IMG/VR virus record: IMGVR_UViG_3300012012_000763
Location: 4,490-51,436 of that record
Strand: one strand, 5' to 3'
From: a virus
Length of the DNA: 46,947 nt
The translations under genes and the position numbers were made by a program. Below, in pieces: positions 15,943 to 23,506 of this stretch. A model generated the notes under the pieces. It did not search any database. It saw only the letters and a program-made list of their open reading frames with translations, and had not been told where the DNA came from. Numbering within the stretch: the first letter of the stretch is position 1; each line of letters begins with the position of its first letter.

Positions 15943-16050
15943 CTTGCCTCATACTTATACTTACATAATACTCTATCCGTTATAGAGTCCGATATTATTT
16001 TTTATTGCAATTAGTGTTTCAAATAACACTAAAAATAGTTGGAGATTTTT
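15943..16050 (+). promoter_or_regulatory. leader of scaffold gene with two hairpins
   Basis: This 108-base gap has no clear copy of the late motif. It holds a 6-bp hairpin (CTCTAT 15971-15976 with ATAGAG 15982-15987) and a perfect 8-bp hairpin (TTAGTGTT 16011-16018 with AACACTAA 16025-16032, 6-base loop) ending 8 bases before GGAG of the scaffold start. No T-run follows, so neither is a terminator. They may stabilise or regulate the scaffold/capsid mRNA. TATTATTTTTTATT at about 15993-16006 could be a degenerate promoter. Confidence 0.4.
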
Positions 16051-17121
16051 ATGAATGATTTATTGAAAGAAGCGATTGCAGATGCTAAAGCCGTTAAGGA
16101 AGTTGCATTAGCAAACGCTAAACTCGCATTGGAAGAGGCATTCACTCCGCGTTTGCAGTCTATGCTTTCCCAAAAGTTGGCAGAGGAGGCAGAAGCCGAG
16201 GAGCCAGTTGAGGAAGGCGAGGGTGAAGAAGAAGCACCCGTAGAAGAATACGGATTCTATAGCGAAGGTGAAGATGAAGAACCTGCTATGGAAGAAGGCG
16301 AAGGCGAAGAAGAAAAGGTTGAAGAAGCCGAAGAAGAAGAAGCTCCCGTTGAGGAAGCTGAAGAAGAAGAAGCACCTGTTGAAGAAGGTGAAGATGAAGA
16401 AGAACCAATGGATGAAGAATTGATGGAAATTATCCGTCAATTAGAAGAAGACATTGATTCATCTGAAATTGGAACCGGTGACAATAAGAAACCATCAGCA
16501 GTAGCGTCTGATGACAGCACAGAAGATAAGGGTGAAAAACTTGTTCAACTTGTTGAAGAAGAAGATGAAGACTCCGAAGAAGTTGCTGAAATCAAAGAAA
16601 TCCTCCGTGCTCTTCGTGAAGAAGAAGAAGGTGAAAAAGCTGAAGAAAAAGTTGAAGAAGGTGAAGACGAAGAAGAAGTAGACATCAAAGAAGTTTTGCG
16701 TGCTCTTCGCGAGGAAGAAGAAGAAGAAAAAGTTGAAGAAGCCGAAGACGATAAGGAAAAAGAAATGGCAGAAGCAAAACTACGTGAAGCTTATGCTGTT
16801 ATCAAATTCTTGCGTTCTAAAATCAATGAAGTCAATCTTTTGAACTCAAAATTGCTCTTCTCTAACAAGTTATTCCGTAAGCATTCACTCAATGAAAAAC
16901 AAAAAATGACTGTTATCGAAAACTTTGATCGTGCATCAAGTCTTCGTGAAGTCAAATTAGTTTATGCTACACTTTGCGAATCGTTAAGAACAACAAAGAT
17001 TAAACAAATTAAAGAATCTTTTGCGTCTAAACCAACCGCAAGCACACGCCCATCAAAACCCATTTTGAATGAAGGTGATGATATGGCAAATCGTTTACGT
17101 AAATTAGCAGGTTTGAAATAA
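16051..17121 (+). CDS. prohead scaffold / core protein (T4 gp22-like)
   Basis: 356 residues from ATG 16051 (GGAG 6 bases upstream). The conserved N-terminus LLKEAIADAKAVKEVALANA and ALEEAFTPRLQSMLSQKL are typical of gp22-type scaffolds. A very acidic Glu-rich middle (residues ~50-245) contains repeated APVEEAEEEE units and two copies of IKE(I/V)LRALREEEE. The conserved C-terminal domain follows (INEVNLLNSKLLFSNKLF, SLREVKLVYATLCESL). LNE-G at 339-342 is a candidate cleavage site near the C-terminus. It forms the internal core around which the capsid assembles and is degraded by the gp21-like protease. The gene sits immediately before the capsid gene, as in T4. Confidence 0.88.
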   Translation: MNDLLKEAIADAKAVKEVALANAKLALEEAFTPRLQSMLSQKLAEEAEAEEPVEEGEGEEEAPVEEYGFYSEGEDEEPAMEEGEGEEEKVEEAEEEEAPVEEAEEEEAPVEEGEDEEEPMDEELMEIIRQLEEDIDSSEIGTGDNKKPSAVASDDSTEDKGEKLVQLVEEEDEDSEEVAEIKEILRALREEEEGEKAEEKVEEGEDEEEVDIKEVLRALREEEEEEKVEEAEDDKEKEMAEAKLREAYAVIKFLRSKINEVNLLNSKLLFSNKLFRKHSLNEKQKMTVIENFDRASSLREVKLVYATLCESLRTTKIKQIKESFASKPTASTRPSKPILNEGDDMANRLRKLAGLK

Positions 17122-17139
17122 TTTTTTAAGGAAAAAACA

Positions 17140-18783
17140 ATGAGTATACAAAATTTATTAAATACTTCGGGTAATCCCCATAAGCAACTTATCAAAGAAA
17201 ACAAGCAGATTGTCAATAAATGGGCAAAAACTGGTCTTCTTGATAATTTGAAAAACGAATATGAAAAGAACTCTATCGCAGTTCTTCTCGAAAATCAAGC
17301 AAAACAACTTATCGAAGAATCAAACAGAACAGGAACAGCAGCTGGTTCAGAAGAATGGGCTGGCGTTGCACTTCCATTGGTTCGCCGTATTTTCTCTGAA
17401 ATTGCTGCGAAAGACTTTGTTTCAGTTCAACCAATGAACTTGCCTTCTGGTCTTGTGTTCTTCTTGGATTTCAAATATGGAACAGCACAACCTGGCTTTA
17501 CAGCAAATGCAGGTAAAGATTCGCAAGCTGATTCAGTATTTGGTGTAACTGGTAAAGATGCAAAAGACGCTGATCCTTCAGGCGGTCTTTATGGTGCAGG
17601 TCGTTTTGGTTATTCAATCAATGAGGCAACAACTGCTGCATTGTCTGTAACTGCTGCTACAGTTGATTCAACAAACTGTGCAACTGGTTCAGTATCACAC
17701 TCTACACCATCTGTATATCAGCATGACACAGAGTTCCAAAATGCTTACTCCGCATCACTTGCTAGTGGTAAAATCTTTACAGTTACAGTTTCTTCCGCAT
17801 CTATGACAAACCATGATGCTGAGGCAATCCGTGCTTTCAAGATTTCTGGTTCAAACATTTTGGGTTATTTCCCACAATACACAACAACAAATACAACAAA
17901 CACTCAAATTACATTCGTTGTTTCTGCTTCTGCAGTTCCTGGTAATGCAGTTGTTTCTTATGAAAAACAACCAACTGCTACAAGCCGTGGTGACTTTGAA
18001 GATGGTTTGGCTGGTGGAAGTCTTGACATTCCTGAAATCAACCTTGAATTGCGTTCAGAATCCATTGTTGCTAAAACACGTAAGTTGAAGGCAGTATGGA
18101 CACCTGAATTTGCACAAGATTTGAATGCATATCACTCAATCGATGCTGAAGCTGAATTGACATCTATGTTGTCTGAATACATTTCACAAGAAATTGATTT
18201 GGAAATTCTTGATATGTTGATTAAGAATGCACAAACAACAGAAAGATGGTCAGCTCGCATCGGTCGCACATATGATGCTGCTACAAGCACATTCGGTGAC
18301 TATGCTACAAACCAAGCTGCTGCATCTGCTTTCAATCAACAAACTTGGTTCCAAACACTTGGCACAAAGATTCAAAAAGTATCAAACACAATTCATCAGA
18401 AAACACTTCGTGGTGGTGCAAACTTCCTCGTATGTTCTCCACAAGTTGCTACAATACTTGAATCAATGCCTGGCTATGCAGTTGATGGTGAAGGTATGAA
18501 ATTCGCAATGGGTGTTCAAAAAGTTGGTCAATTGAATGGCCGTATCACAGTTTACAAGAATCCTTACATGCTTGAAAACCAAGTTCTTGTAGGTTTCCGT
18601 GGAACACAATTCCTCGAAACTGGTGCTGTGTATGCTCCATACATTCCACTCGTAATGACACCGTTGGTATACGATCCAACGAACTTCACACCAAGAAAAG
18701 GCGTGATGACTCGTTATGCGAAGAAGATTGTTCGTCCAGAGTTCTATGGTCTTATCCAAATTGATTCTCTCGGTGACATCTAA
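17140..18783 (+). CDS. major capsid protein (T4 gp23-like)
   Basis: 547 residues, start preceded by AAGGA. Recognisable gp23 blocks: NKWAKTGLLDNL, LLENQAKQLIEE, GSEEWAGVALPLVRRIFSEI, LVFFLDFKYGTA, then SESIVAKTRKLKAVWTPEFA with QDLNAYHSIDAEAELTSMLS, and VLVGFRGTQFLETGAVYAPY with ITRYAKK-like ending RYAKKIVRPEFYG. Processing probably removes about 59 residues at LIE-E (57-60), comparable to the 65 removed in T4. Residues ~115-270 contain a Ser/Thr/Ala-rich insertion, probably a surface domain. Codon use is richer in preferred codons than that of neighbours, as expected for a very abundant protein. The gene ends at a strong terminator. Confidence 0.93.
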   Translation: MSIQNLLNTSGNPHKQLIKENKQIVNKWAKTGLLDNLKNEYEKNSIAVLLENQAKQLIEESNRTGTAAGSEEWAGVALPLVRRIFSEIAAKDFVSVQPMNLPSGLVFFLDFKYGTAQPGFTANAGKDSQADSVFGVTGKDAKDADPSGGLYGAGRFGYSINEATTAALSVTAATVDSTNCATGSVSHSTPSVYQHDTEFQNAYSASLASGKIFTVTVSSASMTNHDAEAIRAFKISGSNILGYFPQYTTTNTTNTQITFVVSASAVPGNAVVSYEKQPTATSRGDFEDGLAGGSLDIPEINLELRSESIVAKTRKLKAVWTPEFAQDLNAYHSIDAEAELTSMLSEYISQEIDLEILDMLIKNAQTTERWSARIGRTYDAATSTFGDYATNQAAASAFNQQTWFQTLGTKIQKVSNTIHQKTLRGGANFLVCSPQVATILESMPGYAVDGEGMKFAMGVQKVGQLNGRITVYKNPYMLENQVLVGFRGTQFLETGAVYAPYIPLVMTPLVYDPTNFTPRKGVMTRYAKKIVRPEFYGLIQIDSLGDI

Positions 18784-18805
18784 ACCATATTGGATTCGTG
18801 AAAAT

Positions 18806-18840
18806 AAAGGAGTGAGATTTTCTCACTCCTTTTTTATTTT
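18806..18840 (+). terminator. rho-independent terminator after capsid gene
   Basis: AAAGGAGTGAGA (18806-18817) pairs perfectly with TCTCACTCCTTT (18821-18832) around a TTT loop, followed by TTTATTTT. This 12-bp stem isolates capsid expression from the next unit. Confidence 0.85.
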
Positions 18841-18845
18841 TAGGA

Positions 18846-18855
18846 TATATTTATT
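18846..18855 (+). promoter_or_regulatory. late-promoter motif
   Basis: TATATTTATT directly after the capsid terminator and 27 bases before the ATG at 18883. Confidence 0.65.
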
Positions 18856-18882
18856 TGATATAATCAAACAATAGAGAATGGT

Positions 18883-19869
18883 ATGAAAAAGAAAAAACTA
18901 TTTGAAGATGATGAAATTTTTGGAACTACAAGTGCTATGCCTCTAAGCACAGTTCCTGGAGATGCTGCAAAGGCGGCATACAAAGGTGGAAAAAAAGACG
19001 GTGACGATACTGATGATGCGATTCCATCATCGAAAGTATCAGTTGCTGCTGCTAAATTGAAACCTTCACAAAAAGAGGTAGTTCCACAAAAAGCAGTAGA
19101 ATTTGCTTTTTCTGCAATAATGAAAATTAAACCGATGGAAAGTGGACCTGGTGGAGATTTACAGGCGATTATTTCAAATGACAATTATATCATGGATGGA
19201 CACCATAGATGGGCAGCAACGTTTCTTGTTGATCCGTCTGCCGCTCTTCAAGCAACACAAATTGACCTACCAGGTGCAGCTCTTGTAACTGCTTTGAATG
19301 TTGTAACAAAAGGTTTAGGTCGTGGTGGAAATACTGGTAAAGGTGATATATCAAAGTTTGGTGGCAAACCAATTGAAGATGCAATTGATGCAGTTTTGGC
19401 AAATGGATATTGGGCACAGTCGGATGCAGAAACTTGTAAAAAGGCATTTGAAGAATGGGGTGGTGGTTCTGTTGAAGACGCTAAAAAGAAGATGGTTGCA
19501 AATGCAGAAAAAATGCCAAAGGCAATTCCAGGATGGGCACCAAATCGTGTAGATATGCCAGTAATCAATGCTCCGGAAGTTGCAACTATTGCTAAGGCAA
19601 TTGCAGCTGGTGCAGTTGATATTAAGAAACCATATAGTCCTGATGTAAAGGATAAAATGGAATCATATTATCAAATGAGAATTGGCAAAAAACCACTAAC
19701 AGAACTTACAATAAAAATTCTCAAAGAATATAATAAAAGAAATCAAAAGAGATTACAAGAATCTTATATTAAGAAAGTTAAAAAGCAAAAATTACAAGAA
19801 AAATTATTCAATTTAATAAAACCAATAGTTGCTGAAGTATTAAAAACTAATATAAAAAAGAAACGATAA
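18883..19869 (+). CDS. ParB/DGHHR-domain protein
   Basis: 328 residues. LQAIISNDNYIMDGHHRWAA near residues 90-110 is the nucleotide-binding loop of the ParB/sulfiredoxin-like fold (the DGHHR motif also occurs in free-serine kinases and DUF1015 proteins). It is followed by an Ala/Gly-rich middle and a basic helical C-terminus with LFNLIKPIVAEVL. Proteins with this motif occur among head-proximal genes of marine T4-like phages. Activity could be nucleotide hydrolysis, kinase or nuclease; the sequence does not decide. Bracketed by a late motif and terminators, it is a single-gene transcription unit. Confidence 0.55.
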   Translation: MKKKKLFEDDEIFGTTSAMPLSTVPGDAAKAAYKGGKKDGDDTDDAIPSSKVSVAAAKLKPSQKEVVPQKAVEFAFSAIMKIKPMESGPGGDLQAIISNDNYIMDGHHRWAATFLVDPSAALQATQIDLPGAALVTALNVVTKGLGRGGNTGKGDISKFGGKPIEDAIDAVLANGYWAQSDAETCKKAFEEWGGGSVEDAKKKMVANAEKMPKAIPGWAPNRVDMPVINAPEVATIAKAIAAGAVDIKKPYSPDVKDKMESYYQMRIGKKPLTELTIKILKEYNKRNQKRLQESYIKKVKKQKLQEKLFNLIKPIVAEVLKTNIKKKR

Positions 19870-19872
19870 CAC

Positions 19873-19905
19873 AAACCCCACATTATTATGTGGGGTTTTT
19901 TATTT
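19873..19905 (+). terminator. rho-independent terminator
   Basis: AAACCCCACA (19873-19882) pairs with TGTGGGGTTT (19889-19898) around a TTATTA loop, followed by TTTATTTT. It starts a few bases after the stop of the ParB-domain gene. Confidence 0.85.
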
Positions 19906-19911
19906 TAACAA

Positions 19912-19921
19912 CATATTTATT
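19912..19921 (+). promoter_or_regulatory. late-promoter motif
   Basis: CATATTTATT immediately downstream of a terminator and 41 bases before the ATG at 19963. Confidence 0.65.
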
Positions 19922-19962
19922 GTAAAACTATATCAACAATTTTGAAGTATTATGGAGTCACT

Positions 19963-21309
19963 ATGGCAAACAGTCGTAAACAACTAAACTCTTTGAAATA
20001 CCTTATGAACGAGGTAATGTCAGAAAAGAGATTGAATCAGAGAATTAACTCGAACACTATTAAATTTACAACCCTTGACGAATCTGCAATAAATTCATTA
20101 TTGGAATCCGATATATTTACACAGAATGAAGCGGCTGCCATGCGTATTTTGTTTTCAAAGACAAAAACAAAAACATTGAGTGAGTCTGTAATTAAGAAAT
20201 TAGATAAAAGTGTAAAGACAATAGTTGAATCCAAAGAAGGTGATGCCGTATTAACCGAAGGATTTTTTAGTGATATATGGGATGGTATTAAAGGTCTTGG
20301 TGACAAAGCAAAAGAAGTTCTTTCAGGTGGTTGGGGTAAAGTTAAGGCAGTATGGGGTGAGTTTACAGAACTTGTAACAGAAGTTGCTGCTGCTTGTAAA
20401 GACGGATTGACAAAGGCATTTGGTTCTTTTGCAGAAAAGGCAAAAGGTGCTTCTGCTAAAGTTGCAGATGCAGCAAAAGACTTGGGTAGTAAAATTACGG
20501 ACAAAAATGCTTTTGCTAAAGAAGTAAAAGAATTGTCTGATAGTGTAACATATGTAACAAAAACATTCTTTGATAAATGGATTGCAAAACCAACATGGGA
20601 AAAAGACATGATTGCCGGTAGTGTTGCTCCAACAGAAGAGGTTAAAGTTGATGCTGCAAAGGCAGAAGATGGTTTAGAAGATTTGAAAACAATGGAATCA
20701 TTCAATAAGATGAAATTAAATCTTATTAAAGAAAGAAACAATATCCTTTCTAATGCTGATGTCATAAAAGAATTATTCAGAAGTTCCGATGCTCGTGCAT
20801 TTCTTATGGAAGGTGGTGGATTTGCTCACCTTGAAGGTTCAATTAAAAACCCTTTCTTAAAAGGTATAGTTGAATGGTCTGTAAAAATTCTTCAGGCAAT
20901 TTTTATCCCATTGGCAAAGATTGCTCAAGTAGTTGCCGGTTTAGTTGGTAAAGAATTGCTTAAAAAGTTTTCGGAAGGTGTTAAACTTTTAGGTGGACCC
21001 GGCGTATTCGCATTTGTTGTTATTGGTGGACTTATATCGGAAGTGTTAGAAGTTGCAGTTAAATCTGTTACACCAAATGGTCCTGCTATTGCTGCCATGT
21101 TTATACCTGGACTTGCTCCAATTGTTCTTGCAGCTCAAGGATTGATTACTACCGTTAAAGGTGCACTTACAATTTATACAGTTGCAACTATAATAATAAA
21201 CATTGTTCCTATTCTACAAAAATCTGGAACTGCTGCTCCTGCTGCGGAATCATATAACCCACGTGGTGAGTTCAAAATCCAAGACGGTAATTTGTTATAC
21301 GTAAAATAA
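19963..21309 (+). CDS. probable internal virion protein with membrane-active C-terminus
   Basis: 448 residues from ATG 19963 (GGAG 5 bases upstream); the TTG at 19942 is less likely. Residues 1-99 form a Ser/Lys/Asn-rich helical leader ending in LTE-G (97-100), a good prohead-protease site. Residues ~100-260 are Ala/Lys-rich amphipathic helices. The C-terminal half has three long hydrophobic stretches (LQAIFIPLAKIAQVVAGLVG, PGVFAFVVIGGLISEVLEVA, AIAAMFIPGLAPIVLAAQGL). A second site, LME-G (281-284), precedes them. This layout recalls injected or internal head proteins that interact with membranes. I do not recognise the family. Confidence 0.5.
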   Translation: MANSRKQLNSLKYLMNEVMSEKRLNQRINSNTIKFTTLDESAINSLLESDIFTQNEAAAMRILFSKTKTKTLSESVIKKLDKSVKTIVESKEGDAVLTEGFFSDIWDGIKGLGDKAKEVLSGGWGKVKAVWGEFTELVTEVAAACKDGLTKAFGSFAEKAKGASAKVADAAKDLGSKITDKNAFAKEVKELSDSVTYVTKTFFDKWIAKPTWEKDMIAGSVAPTEEVKVDAAKAEDGLEDLKTMESFNKMKLNLIKERNNILSNADVIKELFRSSDARAFLMEGGGFAHLEGSIKNPFLKGIVEWSVKILQAIFIPLAKIAQVVAGLVGKELLKKFSEGVKLLGGPGVFAFVVIGGLISEVLEVAVKSVTPNGPAIAAMFIPGLAPIVLAAQGLITTVKGALTIYTVATIIINIVPILQKSGTAAPAAESYNPRGEFKIQDGNLLYVK

Positions 21310-21321
21310 ATTGGAACAAAA

Positions 21322-22074
21322 ATGAAAAAACGTAAATCAAATACAACTATAACTGAATCGGAATTAAAACGTATCATTAGAAATGAAGTTCTACGTTATC
21401 TTAAAGAAGAAGAAGAAGAAGTTGATAAAGAATTTGAAAAAGAATTTGAAGATGCAATGAATGCTGCATCTGGTCAAATAACTTCAAAGTTAGGTAAAGT
21501 TGCGGGTGAAGTTCAAAAGGTAGAAACTGATAAAGAAAAAGCTGCTGATATTTTGAAAAAAGAACCTGAATTAGCAAAACTTGCTACCGAAGCAATTCGT
21601 AGAAGAAAAAAAGCATTGCGTGAAGGTAAGCAGAAACAGGCATTAAATGAATTAGGACCTCTTTTCTTTGTAGGTTTTGCATTGGCAATTCCTGCACTCA
21701 TGGAAATAATTGGTAATGTATCATCATCTATTTCAAAAAAATTAGGTTTAACCGGTGAAACTGGTGAAAAAATTGCTCATATAGGTCACGACTTGCATAA
21801 AAAAATGATAGGTTTAATTAGAACTGGTTTAGATAAAACTGTTTTCAAAATACCACAGCTTTCTAAACTTGATGATTCCAAAAAAGATAAAATAGCAAAA
21901 GGTATTCATGTCTTAATAGTTGCATCTCTTGCTGTAAATTCTGGAGTAGAAGCAGTAAACGCTTTGAAAGCTGGTCAAGTCGGATTGAGTGGTCTTGAAT
22001 CTGCATTGGCTGCAGTTAAAGGTGGTGAAGTTAAGGCATTTTTAATAGATTTGATTAAAACAGTTTCTGCATAA
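21322..22074 (+). CDS. second probable internal virion protein with hydrophobic helices
   Basis: 250 residues. The N-terminal helix TESELKRIIRNEVLRYLKEE is a type common at the front of virion proteins in T4-like phages of marine and Bacteroidota hosts. A charged segment leads to LRE-G (99-102), a candidate prohead-protease site. Hydrophobic helices follow (LGPLFFVGFALAIPALMEII and IHVLIVASLAVNSGVEAVNA) with an amphipathic C-terminus. It is coupled 12 bases behind the similar-looking 19963 gene and ends at a terminator, so the two form a bicistronic late unit. Confidence 0.5.
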   Translation: MKKRKSNTTITESELKRIIRNEVLRYLKEEEEEVDKEFEKEFEDAMNAASGQITSKLGKVAGEVQKVETDKEKAADILKKEPELAKLATEAIRRRKKALREGKQKQALNELGPLFFVGFALAIPALMEIIGNVSSSISKKLGLTGETGEKIAHIGHDLHKKMIGLIRTGLDKTVFKIPQLSKLDDSKKDKIAKGIHVLIVASLAVNSGVEAVNALKAGQVGLSGLESALAAVKGGEVKAFLIDLIKTVSA

Positions 22075-22097
22075 GATACATAAAAATAAATTTTAAT

Positions 22098-22128
22098 AAG
22101 GGTGACATTTGTCACCCTTTTTTATTTT
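22098..22128 (+). terminator. rho-independent terminator
   Basis: AAGGGTGAC (22098-22106) pairs with GTCACCCTT (22111-22119), loop ATTT, followed by TTTTTATTTT. Confidence 0.85.
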
Positions 22129-22136
22129 CACTTTGC

Positions 22137-22145
22137 TATTTATTA
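22137..22145 (+). promoter_or_regulatory. weak late-promoter-like motif
   Basis: CTATTTATTA follows the terminator directly but lacks the usual YATA at its 5' end and ends 3 bases before the ATG at 22149. Given the terminator just upstream, some promoter must lie here. A transcript from it would be leaderless or would use the ATG at 22170. Confidence 0.35.
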
Positions 22146-22148
22146 CAA

Positions 22149-22748
22149 ATGGAAACTCAAATTCAATACATGGACATCATTTCTTTGGCGGTATCAAGTA
22201 TGGCTACACTTCTTGGTGTGTTTCTATCTTGGTTCCTCAAATACAAATACGGTGAATACAAACAAAAAAAGATTGACCGAGAGATTTCTCATTCCAAACT
22301 AATCCAAACCATATTAGACCAACTGTTAGAGGAATATAAATGTCAGCGTGCATTCATTCTTCAAAGACATAACGGTGGTAAATACAACACAGGCAAATCC
22401 ATGACCAAACTCTCAACCTCATTTGAATCACTCGAAGAGGGGGTTAGCACGGAGTTTAAGCAATATCAGAACTTACCGATGTCTCTTTACTCAAACTTCG
22501 TTGAAGATGTAGTAAATCATAAGGCGGTATATCCTGTTGTAGATAATATAGAGGACTTAATTACGAAAGCATTTTTTTCACAGAGAGGGTCTAAATCAGC
22601 AGTGGTTTATCCGATACGAAAAGGATCGGAATTTATCGCTATTGTAGGTTTTGAATGGACCCATAAAGTTGAGAAATTGGATAATATATTATCTGAAATT
22701 GAAGCTGACGTAAAATCAATGGGAGACACCCTTTCTAAATTATTATAG
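22149..22748 (+). CDS. membrane-anchored GAF-like protein
   Basis: 199 residues. One N-terminal transmembrane helix (LAVSSMATLLGVFLSWFL) is followed by a basic linker and a cytoplasmic alpha/beta domain. That domain, from CQRAFILQRHNGGKYNTGKS to SAVVYPIRKGSEFIAIVGFE, has the strand order and RHNGG loop of GAF-like sensor domains. ATG 22170 is an alternative start leaving the helix intact. Membrane-tethered GAF-type proteins of this size are seen in other T4-like phages without known function. It could sense a small ligand or act at the infected cell membrane. Confidence 0.5.
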   Translation: METQIQYMDIISLAVSSMATLLGVFLSWFLKYKYGEYKQKKIDREISHSKLIQTILDQLLEEYKCQRAFILQRHNGGKYNTGKSMTKLSTSFESLEEGVSTEFKQYQNLPMSLYSNFVEDVVNHKAVYPVVDNIEDLITKAFFSQRGSKSAVVYPIRKGSEFIAIVGFEWTHKVEKLDNILSEIEADVKSMGDTLSKLL

Positions 22749-22756
22749 GAGCCATT

Positions 22757-23506
22757 ATGTGTTCTGAACATAACGAGGAAAACAATAACAACGAACATTT
22801 GTTAAGTGAAGAAGAAGTATCAAGTCTTAATACAACTGGAATAAAAAAAGGAAGAAAAACAATAAAAAATAAAATACAATTTCAACTTACTCTTAATGAG
22901 GAACAAAAAAGAATAAAAGCGGATGCTCTCCGTGATGATATTTCAGTTTTTGTTGGTAAAGCTGGCTCCGGTAAAACACTTTTAGCAACACAAATTGCAC
23001 TTGAATGTTTTTTTTATCGTGAAGTTGAAAAAATAATAATTACAAGACCAACAGTATCTAATGAAGATTTAGGATTTCTTCCTGGAAATATAAAAGAAAA
23101 AATGGATCCTTGGTTATCTCCTATACAGGCAAATATGTTTCAACTTTATCATAAAGAAAAGATTGAAAAGTTGATGGTAGAGGATAAAATAGAGATTGCT
23201 CCCATATCCTTTCTTCGTGGTAGAACATTTGTTAATTCTTGTGTAATAGTGGATGAATCACAGAATGTAACCAAAGCACAAATGGAAATGATATTGTCTC
23301 GTCTTGGTATCAATTCAAAGATGATTTTAACTGGTGACATATCACAAATTGACTTAAAACAGAAAAAAGATTCAGGACTTCCATATTTATTTAATATGAA
23401 AGATAAAATAAACGGATTGGGGGTTTATGAATTAAAAACAAACCACCGTCATCCTATTGTTGATGATATATTGAAGTATTTTGAAGAAACAAAAACCGAG
23501 AAGTAA
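22757..23506 (+). CDS. phoH: PhoH-like ATPase
   Basis: 249 residues, start behind AGGAG. Walker A GKAGSGKT (67-74), ITRPTVSNEDLGFLPG, Walker B VIVDESQN (D166/E167) and sensor LTGDISQIDL (191-200) are the complete PhoH/RhlB-type ATPase core. PhoH genes are widespread in marine phages; the biochemical role (RNA-linked ATPase or helicase) is unsettled. The N-terminal ~40 residues are charged and non-conserved. It ends in TAAATG, with the neck gene beginning on the next base, so it is transcribed with the neck genes. Confidence 0.85.
   Translation: MCSEHNEENNNNEHLLSEEEVSSLNTTGIKKGRKTIKNKIQFQLTLNEEQKRIKADALRDDISVFVGKAGSGKTLLATQIALECFFYREVEKIIITRPTVSNEDLGFLPGNIKEKMDPWLSPIQANMFQLYHKEKIEKLMVEDKIEIAPISFLRGRTFVNSCVIVDESQNVTKAQMEMILSRLGINSKMILTGDISQIDLKQKKDSGLPYLFNMKDKINGLGVYELKTNHRHPIVDDILKYFEETKTEK

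Noticed and set aside
20037-20765. Long open frame on the - strand inside the 19963-21309 gene (242 codons)
   Set aside because: It mirrors codon bias of the + strand gene, has no recognisable domain, promoter or ribosome site, and no other gene in the window is on the - strand.
23382-23391. CATATTTATT near the end of the PhoH gene
   Set aside because: It lies 115 bases before the neck gene start, further than any other copy, and within codons for PYLFN; could be a real internal promoter but not supported.
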